Source: Flavobacterium gyeonganense
GTDB lineage: Bacteria; Bacteroidota; Bacteroidia; Flavobacteriales; Flavobacteriaceae
Direction of reading: 5' to 3'
DNA length: 64,000 bases
NCBI RefSeq assembly: GCF_029625295.1
Contig: NZ_CP121112.1
Coordinates: forward strand, 2,790,001-2,854,000
Shown here piece by piece: positions 25,950 to 37,900 of the stretch. Position numbers and translations under genes: made by a program. A model generated the notes under the pieces. The model was not told the DNA's origin and searched no databases. It saw only the letters and a list, made by a program, of their open reading frames with translations. Each line of letters starts with the position of its first letter. The first letter of the stretch is position 1.

Positions 25950-27752
25950 ATGTCAGCAGAAGCGCACGGTCACGATCACGGACACGATCACGAGCACGAA
26001 CATCATCATAAAGACACATTCATTACTAAATATATTTTTAGTATTGATCACAAAATGATTGCTAAACAATACTTGATTACAGGTATTATTATGGGCATCA
26101 TTGGTATTGTAATGTCTTTACTTTTCAGAATGCAATTAGCTTGGCCTGAAGAGTCTTTTAAAATATTTAATGTTTTATTAGGAGATAAATTCGCACCTGA
26201 TGGTGTAATGGCTAATGATATTTATTTGGCCTTAGTCACAATTCATGGTACCATTATGGTATTCTTCGTATTGACGGCGGGTTTGAGTGGAACTTTCAGT
26301 AATTTACTTATTCCACTTCAAATTGGTGCAAGAGATATGGCTTCAGGATTTATGAATATGATTTCATACTGGCTATTTTTCTTATCTGCTGTAGTAATGT
26401 TGTGTTCTTTATTTGTTGAAGCTGGACCAGCTTCTGCAGGTTGGACAATTTATCCGCCATTAAGTGCTTTGCCACAAGCAATTCCGGGATCAGGTACGGG
26501 TATGACCTTATGGTTAGTTTCAATGGCGATATTTATTGCATCTTCATTGATGGGATCTTTAAATTATATTGTAACTGTAATTAACTTAAGAACAAAAGGA
26601 ATGTCTATGACCAGACTTCCTCTTACTATCTGGACATTTTTCGTAACAGCTATTATTGGTGTTATCTCATTCCCTGTTTTATTATCTGCGGCTTTATTAT
26701 TGATTTTTGATAGAAGTTTTGGTACTTCATTCTTTTTATCTGATATCTATATCGCTGGTGAAGTTTTACATTATCAAGGAGGTTCTCCAGTATTGTTTGA
26801 ACACTTATTCTGGTTCTTAGGTCACCCTGAGGTTTATATTGTAATCTTACCAGCAATGGGTCTTGTATCTGAAATTATGGCTACGAATTCACGTAAACCA
26901 ATCTTTGGATACAGAGCGATGATTATGTCTGTGCTTGCAATCGCATTCTTGTCAACTATTGTTTGGGGTCACCATATGTTCCTTTCAGGTATGAATCCTT
27001 TCTTAGGATCTGTATTTACATTTACAACATTATTGATTGCAATTCCATCTGCTGTAAAAGCATTTAACTGGATAACAACTTTATGGAAAGGTAATTTACA
27101 ATTCAATCCTGCAATGTTATTCTCTATTGGAATGGTTTCTACTTTCATCACAGGAGGTTTAACCGGAATCATTTTAGGGGATAGTACTTTAGATATTAAC
27201 GTTCATGATACTTATTTTGTAATTGCTCATTTTCACTTAGTAATGGGTATCTCTGCACTTTACGGTATGTTTGCTGGTATTTACCACTGGTTCCCTAAAA
27301 TGTATGGAAGAATGTTAAACAAAAACTTAGGTTATATCCACTTCTGGGTAACTGCAGTTTGTGCTTATGGAGTTTTCTTCCCAATGCACTTTATTGGATT
27401 GGCTGGTCTTCCAAGACGTTATTATACAAACACAAACTTCCCATTATTTGATGATTTACAAAATGTGAATGTTTTGATTACAACATTTGCTCTTGTAGGA
27501 GGTGCGTTCCAATTAGTATTCTTATACAATTTCTTTAGTAGTATTTTCTACGGTAAGAAAGCGGTTCAGAATCCATGGAAATCTACAACATTAGAGTGGA
27601 CAACTCCGGTTGAACATATTCACGGTAACTGGCCAGGTGAAATTCCTCATGTATATCGTTGGCCGTATGATTACAGTAACCCAAATCATGATGTAGATTT
27701 TGTTCCTCAAAATGTACCAATGAAAGAAGGTGAAGAAGTTTTACACCACTAA
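25950..27752 (+). CDS. coxA: Cytochrome c oxidase subunit I
   Basis: The catalytic heme-copper subunit, 600 residues with 12 expected helices. Key residues visible: HPEVY at 292-296, containing the CuB His, the proton-channel Glu and the cross-linked Tyr of the A-type family, and the CuB pair HH at 341-342 in WGHHMF. The heme-ligand histidines lie in HDTYFVIAHFHLVMG. The N-terminus has an unusual His/Asp/Glu-rich run (HGHDHGHDHEHEHHH, residues 6-20). It reduces O2 to water with proton pumping. Closes the operon that begins with actA and is followed by a terminator. Confidence 0.97.
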   Translation: MSAEAHGHDHGHDHEHEHHHKDTFITKYIFSIDHKMIAKQYLITGIIMGIIGIVMSLLFRMQLAWPEESFKIFNVLLGDKFAPDGVMANDIYLALVTIHGTIMVFFVLTAGLSGTFSNLLIPLQIGARDMASGFMNMISYWLFFLSAVVMLCSLFVEAGPASAGWTIYPPLSALPQAIPGSGTGMTLWLVSMAIFIASSLMGSLNYIVTVINLRTKGMSMTRLPLTIWTFFVTAIIGVISFPVLLSAALLLIFDRSFGTSFFLSDIYIAGEVLHYQGGSPVLFEHLFWFLGHPEVYIVILPAMGLVSEIMATNSRKPIFGYRAMIMSVLAIAFLSTIVWGHHMFLSGMNPFLGSVFTFTTLLIAIPSAVKAFNWITTLWKGNLQFNPAMLFSIGMVSTFITGGLTGIILGDSTLDINVHDTYFVIAHFHLVMGISALYGMFAGIYHWFPKMYGRMLNKNLGYIHFWVTAVCAYGVFFPMHFIGLAGLPRRYYTNTNFPLFDDLQNVNVLITTFALVGGAFQLVFLYNFFSSIFYGKKAVQNPWKSTTLEWTTPVEHIHGNWPGEIPHVYRWPYDYSNPNHDVDFVPQNVPMKEGEEVLHH

Positions 27753-27761
27753 AAATATTTC

Positions 27762-27789
27762 AAAAGACCATCAGAAATGATGGTCTTTT
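27762..27789 (+). terminator. Terminator of the act-cox operon
   Basis: Perfect 12-bp stem AAAAGACCATCA / TGATGGTCTTTT with a GAAA tetraloop and a following T-rich tract. Confidence 0.92.
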
Positions 27790-27848
27790 TGTTTTTGTGA
27801 AAATTTTATCTCTGAACTTTTACTGTTTTACAAACTGATTACTTTGTC

Positions 27849-27856
27849 TATCTTTG
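27849..27856 (+). promoter_or_regulatory. -7 element for ruvB
   Basis: TATCTTTG matches TAnnTTTG but ends only 4 bases before the ruvB ATG, implying a very short or absent 5' leader. No TTG at the standard spacing. Confidence 0.5.
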
Positions 27857-27860
27857 TAAA

Positions 27861-28883
27861 ATGAATGAGAATCTAGATCCTACCACAAAAGGATACAACC
27901 CAGAAGAGTTAGATCTTGAAAAAAGATTGCGTCCGCTGTCATTTGATGATTTTGCCGGACAAGACCAGGTTTTAGAAAATTTAAAGGTTTTTGTCGCAGC
28001 TGCTAACCAGCGCGGAGAAGCACTTGATCATGCACTTTTTCATGGACCTCCCGGACTAGGAAAAACTACTTTAGCTAATATTTTAGCAAACGAACTTGAA
28101 GTTGGAATCAAAATTACTTCTGGTCCTGTTTTGGATAAGCCGGGTGATTTAGCAGGTTTGTTGACAAATCTAGATGAAAGAGATGTATTATTCATTGATG
28201 AAATTCATCGTTTAAGTCCTATTGTTGAAGAATATTTATATTCTGCTATGGAGGACTTTAAGATTGATATCATGATTGAATCCGGGCCTAATGCCAGAAC
28301 AGTTCAAATTAATTTAAATCCTTTTACCTTAATTGGGGCTACTACGCGTTCAGGATTATTGACTGCACCTATGCGTGCCCGTTTTGGAATATCGTCCCGT
28401 CTGCAATATTATACGACCGAACTTTTAACTACAATTGTAGAAAGAAGTGCTTCTATTTTGAAAATGCCTATCGATCTTGAAGCAGCAATAGAAATTGCAG
28501 GCCGCAGCCGTGGTACACCTCGTATTGCAAATGCATTATTGCGCCGTGTACGTGATTTTGCGCAGATAAAAGGGAATGGTATTATTGACTTAGAGATATC
28601 AAGATATGCTCTTAAAGCACTAAATGTTGATGCGCATGGGCTTGATGAAATGGATAATAAAATTTTATTAACGATTATCAATAAATTTAAAGGAGGCCCT
28701 GTTGGTCTTTCTACTCTGGCAACAGCAGTCTCTGAAAGCAGTGAGACGATTGAAGAAGTTTACGAGCCATTTTTGATTCAGGAAGGTTTCATTATGCGTA
28801 CTCCCCGTGGTCGTGAAGTTACAGATAAAGCCTATAAACACTTAGGAAAAATAAACACGAATATTCAAGGAGGATTATTTTAA
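27861..28883 (+). CDS. ruvB: Holliday junction helicase RuvB
   Basis: A 340-residue AAA+ motor that drives branch migration with RuvA. Walker A is GPPGLGKTT at 62-70, Walker B is in LFIDEIHRL, and sensor 1 is in LIGATTRSG. The C-terminal winged helix reads [25 protein letters not shown], all classic RuvB. It heads a group with the P450 gene and queG. RuvA lies about 6.5 kb downstream (34353). Confidence 0.97.
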   Translation: MNENLDPTTKGYNPEELDLEKRLRPLSFDDFAGQDQVLENLKVFVAAANQRGEALDHALFHGPPGLGKTTLANILANELEVGIKITSGPVLDKPGDLAGLLTNLDERDVLFIDEIHRLSPIVEEYLYSAMEDFKIDIMIESGPNARTVQINLNPFTLIGATTRSGLLTAPMRARFGISSRLQYYTTELLTTIVERSASILKMPIDLEAAIEIAGRSRGTPRIANALLRRVRDFAQIKGNGIIDLEISRYALKALNVDAHGLDEMDNKILLTIINKFKGGPVGLSTLATAVSESSETIEEVYEPFLIQEGFIMRTPRGREVTDKAYKHLGKINTNIQGGLF

Positions 28884-28894
28884 TTTATTATCCA

Positions 28895-30241
28895 ATGTCC
28901 CTAAGTAAAATATATAATTATCCAAATAAGCTTTCAATTTTAAGATTTTTTCTGGATGCTGAAGGGATACGTAAAAATCCTATTCCGTTTCATAATAGGT
29001 ACTTTGATGTTTTGGGAGATTCATTTTCTATTAGAATTGGAAAAACCCAATATATCATTTTGTCTAGGGACAATGATGTTGCCGAATATATTCTACAGAA
29101 AAATCAAAAGAACTATCATAAATCAAAGTTTCAGTCCGTGTATCTTTCGAAATATTTAGGTAAAGGACTTTTAACAGTTGATGGTGAATTTTGGTTAAAA
29201 CAAAGAAGACTTATTCAGCCAGCTTTTCATAAACAAAAAATGAATAAGTTGGTTGAAAACATGGAAAAGATAATTGCTTCAGAACTAAATGATCTAGTGG
29301 CAGAAAAACCTATTGATCTTTTTCCTGTTATGAGCGAACTGGCCTTTAATGTTGTGGCTAAATCATTATTTCAGCTTTCTACCTCTGATGAAAAATTAAA
29401 TCGTATAAAATTTATTATCGAAGAAGTTCAGAATTTCTTAATCAAAGAAATTAGACTTCCACATAAAGCGTGGTGGTTTTCAATTAGTGGTCAGTTAAAT
29501 AAACATCTTGAGTTGGCTTATGAAAATAATAAAATTATTAGGGAAATTGTAGAGGAAAGGATTGCTTCAAAAAAAGAAGTTAATGATTTGCTGAATATGC
29601 TTCTTGAAACACGTTATGAGGATAGTGGTGAAGGAATGTCTGTAGAACAATTAATAGATGAGATAAAAATTCTTTTTATTGCCGGGCACGAAACAACCGC
29701 TAATGCTTTAACTTTTACCTTACATCTTTTAGGAAATAATCCTGATGTACAGGAGAAGATATTCGACGAAATCTTCAAAATTGAATCGGAGACTGATAAT
29801 GTAGTGGAGCAGCTGCAAAGAATGACCTATACAAATGCAGTTTTAAATGAGTCAATGCGATTGTATCCGCCTGCCTGGATTACAGACAGGGAAAATGTCG
29901 ATGATGATACTCTGGGATATTTTAATATTAAAAAAGGAACCCTGATTGGTATTTCTTTTTATGAACTGCATCGTAATCCTAAATATTGGGAAAATCCTAA
30001 TGAGTTTATTCCTGAACGTTTTATTGGTGAACAAAAAAAGAAATCGCTGCAATATTTTTATCCTTTTGGAGCCGGGCCAAGAATGTGTATTGGGGCAGGA
30101 TTTGCTATTTATGAAATGTGTCTGACACTTTCTTATATTGTAAAAAGATACTTGATTAAATCAACTAAAAATGAAATACGGTTTAATCCGTTAATCACTT
30201 TAAAACCAGTTGGAGCTGAAGTAACATTCTCTAAAAGATGA
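28895..30241 (+). CDS. Cytochrome P450
   Basis: A 448-residue soluble P450. The heme-binding loop is [10 protein letters not shown] with the thiolate ligand C398. The I-helix oxygen motif is AGHETTA, and ExxR is in NESMRLYPP. It resembles the fatty-acid-hydroxylase-like class (CYP4/CYP102 type) more than the camphor type, but the substrate cannot be read from the sequence. No ferredoxin or reductase gene adjoins it, so the redox partner is encoded elsewhere. It lies 12 bases after ruvB, and its stop overlaps queG by 4 bases, so it is embedded in a DNA-repair / tRNA-modification operon without an obvious metabolic context. Confidence 0.93.
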   Translation: MSLSKIYNYPNKLSILRFFLDAEGIRKNPIPFHNRYFDVLGDSFSIRIGKTQYIILSRDNDVAEYILQKNQKNYHKSKFQSVYLSKYLGKGLLTVDGEFWLKQRRLIQPAFHKQKMNKLVENMEKIIASELNDLVAEKPIDLFPVMSELAFNVVAKSLFQLSTSDEKLNRIKFIIEEVQNFLIKEIRLPHKAWWFSISGQLNKHLELAYENNKIIREIVEERIASKKEVNDLLNMLLETRYEDSGEGMSVEQLIDEIKILFIAGHETTANALTFTLHLLGNNPDVQEKIFDEIFKIESETDNVVEQLQRMTYTNAVLNESMRLYPPAWITDRENVDDDTLGYFNIKKGTLIGISFYELHRNPKYWENPNEFIPERFIGEQKKKSLQYFYPFGAGPRMCIGAGFAIYEMCLTLSYIVKRYLIKSTKNEIRFNPLITLKPVGAEVTFSKR

Positions 30242-31164
30242 CCATTAATGCTAAAGAGACATATTCGAAATTTATTAAATCTGAAGCAAAACGGCTTGGT
30301 TTCATTTCATGTGGGATATCCAAAGCAGGATTTCTTGAACATGAAGCTCCACGTTTGGAAAAATGGTTAAAAAATAATTATAATGGGCAAATGGCCTATA
30401 TGGAAAATCATTTTGATAAACGTTTAGATCCAACATTATTGGTTGATGATGCCAAAAGTGTAGTTTCGCTTTTACTAAATTATTATCCTGCAGAGGTTCA
30501 GAATAATGAAAGTTTCAAAATCTCAAAATATGCTTATGGTCAGGACTATCATTTTGTAATTAAAGAAAAACTCAAAGAATTTCTTCATTCAATCCAGGAA
30601 AATATAGGTGATGTTTCGGGACGTGCTTTTGTAGATTCGGCTCCTGTTTTAGATAAGGCCTGGGCAGCAAAAAGCGGTTTAGGATGGATTGGTAAAAACA
30701 GCAATTTATTAACTCAGAAAGTAGGTTCGTTTTATTTTATTGCTGAACTTATTCTGGACTTAGATCTAGAATACGATCATGCAGTAACGGATCATTGCGG
30801 TTCATGTACAGCCTGTATTGATGCCTGCCCAACACAGGCAATAGTCGCTCCTTATGTAGTAGACGGAAGCAAATGCATCTCTTATTATACCATTGAACTT
30901 AAAGAAAATATTCCATACGAAATGAAAGGCAAATTCGATGATTGGATGTTTGGCTGTGATACCTGTCAGGATGTTTGTCCCTGGAATCGTTTTTCTAAAC
31001 CGCACTCGGAACCATTGTTTAATGCAAATCCTGAGTTGCTTTCTTTTTCCAAAAAAGACTGGATTGAAATAACAGAGGAAACTTTTCGCTCAGTTTTTAA
31101 AAATTCCCCTATTAAGAGAACTAAATTTGATGGTCTGAAGAGAAATATTAAGTTTTTGGAGTAG
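30238..31164 (+). CDS. queG: Epoxyqueuosine reductase QueG
   Basis: QueG performs the last step of queuosine synthesis, reducing epoxyqueuosine in tRNA with a cobalamin cofactor and two [4Fe-4S] clusters. The 308-residue protein has the family start ([18 protein letters not shown]), [17 protein letters not shown] in the middle, and the twin cluster motifs [16 protein letters not shown] and [13 protein letters not shown]. It is slightly shorter than E. coli QueG because HEAT-like C-terminal repeats are missing, as in many Bacteroidota. Start overlaps the P450 stop (ATGA). Confidence 0.95.
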   Translation: MTINAKETYSKFIKSEAKRLGFISCGISKAGFLEHEAPRLEKWLKNNYNGQMAYMENHFDKRLDPTLLVDDAKSVVSLLLNYYPAEVQNNESFKISKYAYGQDYHFVIKEKLKEFLHSIQENIGDVSGRAFVDSAPVLDKAWAAKSGLGWIGKNSNLLTQKVGSFYFIAELILDLDLEYDHAVTDHCGSCTACIDACPTQAIVAPYVVDGSKCISYYTIELKENIPYEMKGKFDDWMFGCDTCQDVCPWNRFSKPHSEPLFNANPELLSFSKKDWIEITEETFRSVFKNSPIKRTKFDGLKRNIKFLE

Positions 31165-31191
31165 TATTGAAAAAAATAAAAACTTTACAGT

Positions 31192-31224
31192 AAGGTCTTT
31201 CTGAGTTAAGGAAAGACCTTTTGC
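31192..31224 (+). terminator. Terminator after queG
   Basis: Ten-base-pair stem AAGGTCTTTC / GAAAGACCTT with a 9-base loop, followed by TTGCTTT. Confidence 0.75.
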
Positions 31225-31420
31225 TTTGACTTAATATTGAAACGTTGCATTTTTCACAAAAAAAAGGTTCTGAGCGATTCTTTTCTTTCGGAGAATATTT
31301 CTAAATAGTTAAATGTCTTATAATGATTTAAAAATGAATTTGTTAGGTGTTAAAAAATGTAGTGGCTTATCTTTTTATGTTTAATTTTTTTAACTTTATA
31401 ATCCTTAAAATTTTTCAGAT

Positions 31421-31846
31421 ATGACTGTAAATCAAATATTAAACGCAAAAGGGAAAAATGTTTATTCCGTACGTTCAACAACAACTGTTTATGAAGCATT
31501 GAAGGTAATGGGCGAAAAAAATATAGGCGCTATTCTGATTATCGATGATTCTGAGTTAAAAGGAATATTGTCTGAAAGGGATTATGCAAGAAAAATTGTT
31601 TTAAAGGATAAATCATCAAAAGAAACTTTAGTTGATGAAATCATGGAAAGCACTGTTTTTACAGTAAAACTTTCGGATAATTTAGAAAATTGTATGGAAC
31701 TTATGAGTACGAAAAGAATACGACACCTTCCGGTTTTAGAAAACGAAATTGTTGTAGGTATTATTTCGATTAGTGATGTTGTAAAAGCTATTATCGAATT
31801 GCAGAAGGATACGATAAATCATCTTAACTCTTATATTTCTCAATAA
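31421..31846 (+). CDS. CBS-domain protein
   Basis: A stand-alone pair of CBS motifs in 141 residues: the first from about residue 8 (VYSVRSTTTVYEALKVMGEKNIGAILII), the second from about 75 (ESTVFTVKLSDNLENCMELMSTKRIRHLPV). Both show the typical GIxSxxD/RDYARKI nucleotide-contact segments (ILSERDYARKIV, IISISDVVKAI). Such small CBS modules bind adenine nucleotides and act as energy or signal sensors; the partner here is not known. It sits alone between two terminators. Confidence 0.9.
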   Translation: MTVNQILNAKGKNVYSVRSTTTVYEALKVMGEKNIGAILIIDDSELKGILSERDYARKIVLKDKSSKETLVDEIMESTVFTVKLSDNLENCMELMSTKRIRHLPVLENEIVVGIISISDVVKAIIELQKDTINHLNSYISQ

Positions 31847-31869
31847 GAGTTTAAATAATAAAAATTTAT

Positions 31870-31904
31870 AAATAGTCCGAAATGTATCGGGCTATTTTTT
31901 TATA
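31870..31904 (+). terminator. Terminator after the CBS protein
   Basis: Stem AAATAGTCCGA / TCGGGCTATTT (one G-T pair) with a T-run. Confidence 0.82.
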
Positions 31905-31964
31905 CAAAATTTAAATTTTTAGTAAAAGTATGCTCAAAAACAAACAGTTTTATTTCAAGTCTTA

Positions 31965-31972
31965 TATCTTTG
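31965..31972 (+). promoter_or_regulatory. -7 element for maeB
   Basis: TATCTTTG matches TAnnTTTG, 26 bases before the ATG; no TTG at the ideal spacing. Confidence 0.5.
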
Positions 31973-31998
31973 TGAGAATATAATTAAAGTGAAAACGA

Positions 31999-34290
31999 AT
32001 GAATAAAGAGACAAAAAGAAGAGAAGCATTATTATATCATGCAGAACCAACTCCAGGGAAAATTCAGGTAGTTCCAACTAAAAAATATGCAACTCAAAGA
32101 GACTTGTCTCTGGCTTATTCGCCGGGAGTTGCAGAACCATGTTTAGAAATCGCAGCAAATCCTGAAGATGTTTATAAATACACAGCAAAAGGAAATTTAG
32201 TAGCTGTAATTTCAAACGGGACAGCTGTTTTAGGTTTGGGAGATATAGGTCCTGAAGCAGGAAAACCGGTAATGGAAGGAAAAGGTTTGCTTTTTAAAAT
32301 TTTCTCTGATATTGATGTTTTCGATATTGAAATCGGAACAAAAGATGTTGAAGAATTTATTCAGACTGTAAAGAATATTGCCCCAACTTTTGGAGGAATT
32401 AATCTAGAAGATATAAAAGCCCCTGAATCTTTCGAAATAGAAAGAAGACTGATCGAGGAGTTAGATATTCCGGTAATGCACGACGATCAGCATGGAACTG
32501 CTATTATTTCTTCGGCTGCCTTAATTAATGCACTTGAACTGGCAGGAAAAAAAGCTGAAGATATAAAAGTTGTAGTTTCAGGAGCCGGATCTGCTGCTAT
32601 AGCCTGCACGGATTTATATGTTTTGCTGGGTGTAAAAGTTGAGAATGTTTTAATGTTCAACAGTAAAGGACTTTTAACAAAAGATAATCCTTCGCTTTCA
32701 GAGTTGCAGTTGAAATATGCTGTAGATGGTGATAAAATTGATCTTGCGGATGCTGTAAAAGGCGCTGATGTTTTCATAGGGCTATCTTCAGGAAATATTC
32801 TGTCACCTGAAATGCTGCTTTCAATGGCCGAAAGTCCAATTGTTTTTGCGATGGCAAATCCAAATCCTGAAATTGATTATAATTTAGCTGTCGAAACCCG
32901 CAAGGATGTAATTATGGCTACAGGCCGTTCAGATTTTCCTAATCAGGTAAATAATGTTTTAGGTTTCCCTTATATTTTTAGAGGGGCTTTGGATGTTAGG
33001 GCAACAAAAATTAATGAAGCTATGAAAATGGCAGCTGTAAAAGCACTGGCTTCATTAGCTAAACAATCTGTACCGGAACAGGTTAATGTAGCTTATGGTG
33101 CAACAAAATTAGGTTTTGGCCGCGAATATATTATTCCAAAACCATTTGATCCAAGATTGATTGCAGTAGTTGCGCCTGCTGTTGCGAAAGCAGCTATAGA
33201 ATCAGGCGTTGCCAAAAATCCGATTACAGACTGGGCAGCTTATGAAGAAAAGCTTTTGGAACGTTTGGGCAATGATAATAAGATGGTTCGTTTGATTACA
33301 AACCGTGCAAAAATGGATCCGAAACGAGTGGTTTTTGCTGAGGCAGAGCATTTGAATGTGTTAAAAGCCGCTCAGATTGTTTACGAAGAAGGGATTGGTT
33401 TTCCAATTCTATTAGGGAATAAAGAAATCATTTTAGAACTTAAAAAGGAATTAGGTTTTGATGCCGATGTTGAAATAATCGATCCTAAGATAAATGAAGA
33501 AGAAGCAAGGCGCAACAGATTTGCAAATTCATATTGGGAGACAAGAGAAAGGAGAGGGGTTTCTTTGCTGGATGCTCAGAGATTTATGCGCGAAAGAAAT
33601 TATTTTGCAGCAATGTTGGTTAACGAAGGCGAAGCAGACGGTTTGGTTACAGGGTATTCAAGAAGTTATCCAAGTGTTGTAAAACCAATGATGCAGTTAA
33701 TTGAAAAAGCACAAGGCGCATCTCTTGTTGCTACTACAAATATGATGCTTACAGCACGTGGCCCAATGTTTTTGGCAGATACAGCAATAAACATTAATCC
33801 ATCTGCAGAGGATTTGGTTAATATTGCGATTATGACTGCTAAAACGGCTAAAATGTTTGGTATTGAGCCTGTTATTGCAATGGTCTCTTATTCAAATTTT
33901 GGATCATCGACTCATGAAAATGCTTCAAAAGTAAGGGAAGCTGTTGCATATTTGCATAAAAATCATCCAGATATGATTGTTGATGGCGAAATTCAGGCCG
34001 ATTTTGCTTTGAATCCGGAAATGCTTGAGGAGAAATTTCCTTTCTCTAAATTAGCAGGAAAAAAAGTCAATACCTTGGTTTTTCCTAATCTGGAATCAGC
34101 AAACATTACATATAAAATGCTAAAAGAGCTATATAAGGTAAATTCTATCGGACCAATCATGATGGGAATGGGAAAACCGGTTCATATTTTTCAACTAGGT
34201 GCAAGTGTTGAAGAGATGGTAAATATGGCGGCAATTGCAGTTATTGATGCTCAGGGAAAAGAATTGAAGAAAATCAAACTAGGGAAATAA
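31999..34290 (+). CDS. maeB: NADP-dependent malic enzyme (MaeB type)
   Basis: A 763-residue MaeB-type malic enzyme that decarboxylates malate to pyruvate, yielding NADPH. The N-terminal malic enzyme domain (about 1-420) has [29 protein letters not shown] and the metal site HDDQHGTA, followed by the NAD(P) fold [12 protein letters not shown]. The C-terminal part (about 430-763) is a phosphotransacetylase-like domain ([46 protein letters not shown]). In this fusion the latter serves as a regulatory domain sensing acetyl-CoA rather than as an enzyme. Single-gene unit, ruvA follows on its own promoter. Confidence 0.95.
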   Translation: MNKETKRREALLYHAEPTPGKIQVVPTKKYATQRDLSLAYSPGVAEPCLEIAANPEDVYKYTAKGNLVAVISNGTAVLGLGDIGPEAGKPVMEGKGLLFKIFSDIDVFDIEIGTKDVEEFIQTVKNIAPTFGGINLEDIKAPESFEIERRLIEELDIPVMHDDQHGTAIISSAALINALELAGKKAEDIKVVVSGAGSAAIACTDLYVLLGVKVENVLMFNSKGLLTKDNPSLSELQLKYAVDGDKIDLADAVKGADVFIGLSSGNILSPEMLLSMAESPIVFAMANPNPEIDYNLAVETRKDVIMATGRSDFPNQVNNVLGFPYIFRGALDVRATKINEAMKMAAVKALASLAKQSVPEQVNVAYGATKLGFGREYIIPKPFDPRLIAVVAPAVAKAAIESGVAKNPITDWAAYEEKLLERLGNDNKMVRLITNRAKMDPKRVVFAEAEHLNVLKAAQIVYEEGIGFPILLGNKEIILELKKELGFDADVEIIDPKINEEEARRNRFANSYWETRERRGVSLLDAQRFMRERNYFAAMLVNEGEADGLVTGYSRSYPSVVKPMMQLIEKAQGASLVATTNMMLTARGPMFLADTAININPSAEDLVNIAIMTAKTAKMFGIEPVIAMVSYSNFGSSTHENASKVREAVAYLHKNHPDMIVDGEIQADFALNPEMLEEKFPFSKLAGKKVNTLVFPNLESANITYKMLKELYKVNSIGPIMMGMGKPVHIFQLGASVEEMVNMAAIAVIDAQGKELKKIKLGK

Positions 34291-34328
34291 GAGGGTTTAT
34301 ACGGTTGTTAATGTTGTCTTAAATTTAG

Positions 34329-34336
34329 TATATTTG
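34329..34336 (+). promoter_or_regulatory. -7 element for ruvA-sprA
   Basis: TATATTTG is a perfect TAnnTTTG, 16 bases before the ruvA ATG. A TTG at 34305 stands 21 bases upstream. Confidence 0.6.
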
Positions 34337-34352
34337 ACCCACAAATAATATT

Positions 34353-34934
34353 ATGATAGCACATTTGCAGGGTAAATTGGTGGAGAAAAATCCAACAGAG
34401 GTAATTATTGATTGTGCAGGGGTTGGATATCAGGTTAATATCTCGCTGCATACTTTTTCATTACTTCCAAATACTGATTTTATAAAATTATATACGCATC
34501 TTCTAATCAAAGAAGATGCGCATACTTTATATGGTTTTGTAGAAAAGTCTGAAAGAGAAATATTTAGAATGCTTATATCTGTTTCCGGAATTGGAGCTAA
34601 TATTGCCAGGACGATGCTTTCATCTATAGATCCAAAGCAAATTATCAATGCAATTGCTTCAGGAGATGTTGGTGTTATTCAGTCTATTAAGGGCATTGGT
34701 AATAAAACTGCTCAAAGAGTCATATTGGATTTGAAAGAAAAAGTCTTAAAATTATATGATTTGGATGAAGTTTCTGTTGTTCAAAACAATACAAACCGAG
34801 ATGAAGCGTTATCTGCTTTAGAAGTTTTAGGTTTTGTTAGAAAGACATCTGAAAAAGTTGTTGAGAAAATTGTAAAAGAAGATCCGGACGCTACTGTAGA
34901 AACCATTATCAAAAAAGCTTTAAAAGCTTTATAA
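34353..34934 (+). CDS. ruvA: Holliday junction DNA-binding protein RuvA
   Basis: A 193-residue RuvA that tetramerises on Holliday junctions and loads RuvB. Domain I is an OB-fold (MIAHLQGKLVEKNPTEVIIDCAGVGYQVN), domain II has the two helix-hairpin-helix motifs (LISVSGIGANIARTML and IQSIKGIGNKTAQRVILDL), and domain III is a small C-terminal helical bundle (EALSALEVLGF…). Length is typical. It precedes sprA by only 25 bases and is probably co-transcribed with it, a gene order I recall from other flavobacteria. Confidence 0.97.
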   Translation: MIAHLQGKLVEKNPTEVIIDCAGVGYQVNISLHTFSLLPNTDFIKLYTHLLIKEDAHTLYGFVEKSEREIFRMLISVSGIGANIARTMLSSIDPKQIINAIASGDVGVIQSIKGIGNKTAQRVILDLKEKVLKLYDLDEVSVVQNNTNRDEALSALEVLGFVRKTSEKVVEKIVKEDPDATVETIIKKALKAL

Positions 34935-34959
34935 ATTACTATTAAGACACTTGAATTGT

Positions 34960-37900
34960 ATGCGTAAAATTTTACTTTTTTTACTGGTTTTATTTTGTGG
35001 CAATGCTTTGCATGCACAGGTAAATCCAACAATTCAGGATACTACTAAAACAGGATTTTCTGTTGGAAAACTAGAATTAGAAAATCCCCCAAGCGTACTT
35101 TCCGGGTACAAATACGATCCTGTGACAGACCGTTATATTTATACGAGTTCTGTTGATGGTTTTTCTATTGATTATCCACTGGTTTTAACCCCAAAACAAT
35201 ACGAAGATTTACTGCTTAAGGAATCCAGAAGAAATTATTTTAGGCAAAAAATGATCGCTGTTGACGGGAAAAAAGCAGGTAGTGAAAACGCAAAAAAAGA
35301 TTTATTACCAAGATATTATATTAATTCAAGCCTTTTTGAGTCTATTTTTGGAAGTAATACAATTGATGTAAAACCCACAGGTTCAGTTGAGATGGACTTG
35401 GGATTACGATATAGCAAACAGGATAATCCTTCATTTTCGCCAAGAAACAGATCAAGTCTTACTTTTGATTTTGATCAAAGAATAAGTATGAGCTTAATGG
35501 GTAAGGTAGGTACCAGATTAGAAGTAAATGCCAATTATGATACCCAATCTACATTTGCTTTTCAAAATCTTTTCAAACTTGCTTATACTCCAACAGAGGA
35601 TGATATTATTCAGAAAGTAGAAGTAGGTAACGTGAGTATGCCTTTAAACAGTACTTTAATTCGTGGGGCACAGAGTTTGTTTGGTGTTAAGACACAGCTT
35701 CAATTTGGGAAAACAACTGTTACAGGAGTTTTCTCTGAGCAGAAATCGCAAACAAAAAGTATAGTTGCTGAAGGTGGCGGAACAATTCAGAACTTTGATT
35801 TATACGCACTGGATTACGACAATGACAGGCACTTCTTCTTATCACAATATTTTAGAAATAAATACGATGCTTCACTTAGAAATTACCCTTTTATTGACAG
35901 TCGTGTGCAAATTACCAGATTGGAAGTTTGGGTAACAAACAAACAAAATCGTGTAAGCACAACAAGTAATAATTTGCGAAATATTATTGCGCTTCAGGAT
36001 TTGGGAGAAGCACAGCTTACAGGATTATCTGATTCTGAAATCGTTGTTATAAATCCTTCAACGGGTTTTTTTAATACTAATAAGCCTGTTGATTCACCTA
36101 CAGATAATGAAAACAATAAATACGATCCGGCTGCAATTGGTCAGCCAGGATCATATTTAAATTCAAACATTAGGGAAATTGTTACTGCAAAAAATGGTTT
36201 TAATAATGCTGACCCTAACAGAAGTGAAGGAAGGGATTATTCAGTCCTTGAAAATGCCAGAAAATTAACCCCAAACGAATATACTTTTAATCCTCAGTTA
36301 GGTTATATTTCATTGCAGCAGCGTTTGGCGAATGATGAAATTTTAGCAGTAGCCTATGAATATACAGTTGGAGGAGTTGTATATCAGGTAGGGGAGTTTG
36401 GTAGCGATGGAGTTGATGGTACTGTAGTGACAGGAAGTTCTCAAAATAACAATCAGGCCGTTATCACACAAAGTTTGATTTTGAAAATGCTGAAAAGCAG
36501 TTTAACGAATGTTAATAATCCTGTCTGGAATCTGATGATGAAAAACATCTATCAAATACCGGGGGCTTATCAGATAAAACAAGACGATTTTAGATTTAAT
36601 ATCCTTTATACAGATCCGTCACCAATCAATTATATTTCACCGGTTGATACTGCAAATCCTTTTCCTTCTAATCCAACCGCAGGTAATGAAGTAAAAGACA
36701 CACCATTATTGAAAGTTTTCAATCTGGATAGATTAAATTACAATAATGATCCACAGGCAGGGGGAGATGGTTTCTTTGATTATCTGCAAGGCATTACTTT
36801 TGATGCGCAAAACGGACGAATTATATTTACTACTAAAGAGCCATTTGGAAAGTTATTATTTGATAAATTAAACACAGGTGCAGCTGGAGAAAATTATAAT
36901 GATCCTTCTACTTATAACCCGAACCAGAGAAAATATGTGTTTAGGAATATGTATCGGACTACACAATCTGGGGCTTTACAGGACAGTGAAAAAAATAAGT
37001 TTTTATTAAGAGGAAAATATAAATCATCCGGAAGTGATGGGATTCCGATAGGAGCCTTTAATGTTCCGCAAGGTTCTGTTGTAGTTACTGCCGGTGGAAG
37101 AGTTTTGGTTGAAGGGATTGATTATAGCGTCGATTATCAGCTGGGAAGAGTGCAGATTCTGGATGCATCTTTGCAGGCTTCAAATACACCAATAGAAGTT
37201 TCCTTAGAGAATAATTCTGTTTTTGGTCAACAGACAAGAAGGTTTATGGGATTTAATGTTGAGCATAAAATTTCAGATAAATTTCTTATTGGAGGAACCT
37301 ATTTGAAGATGACAGAAAGGCCATTTACTCAAAAATCGAGTTATGGGCAGGAATCTGTAAATAATACAATTTTCGGATTTAATGGAAATTATTCTACAGA
37401 AATTCCATTTTTCACCAGATTAGTAAATAAGCTGCCAAACATTGATACAGATGTGCCTTCAACCCTTTCGATAAGAGGAGAAGTTGCTTTTTTAAAACCG
37501 GATGCCCCAAAAGCAAGTGATTTTGAGGGAGAAGCTACTATATATGTAGATGATTTTGAGGGTTCCCAATCTACTGTGGATATGCGATCTGCTTACGCCT
37601 GGAGCCTTGCTTCTACACCATTTATTAATTCTGATACAGATACTACTTTTGGTGCAGACTCCAATACTCTTAGTTATGGATATAAAAGAGCTAAACTAGC
37701 ATGGTATTCTATAGATCCTATTTTTTATACACAAAAACCATCCGGAATATCAAATGACGATTTGTCTTTAAATACTACAAGGAGAATTTACAGCAAAGAA
37801 TTATATCCAAACACAGATATTGCGCAAGGTCAATTACAGGTAATCAATACGCTTGATTTGAGTTATTATCCTTCAGAAAGAGGACCTTATAATAACAATC

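Noticed and set aside
31165..31420. Regulatory RNA or gene in the spacer before the CBS gene
   Set aside because: Apart from the queG terminator I find no stable stem, reading frame or promoter consensus that stands out.
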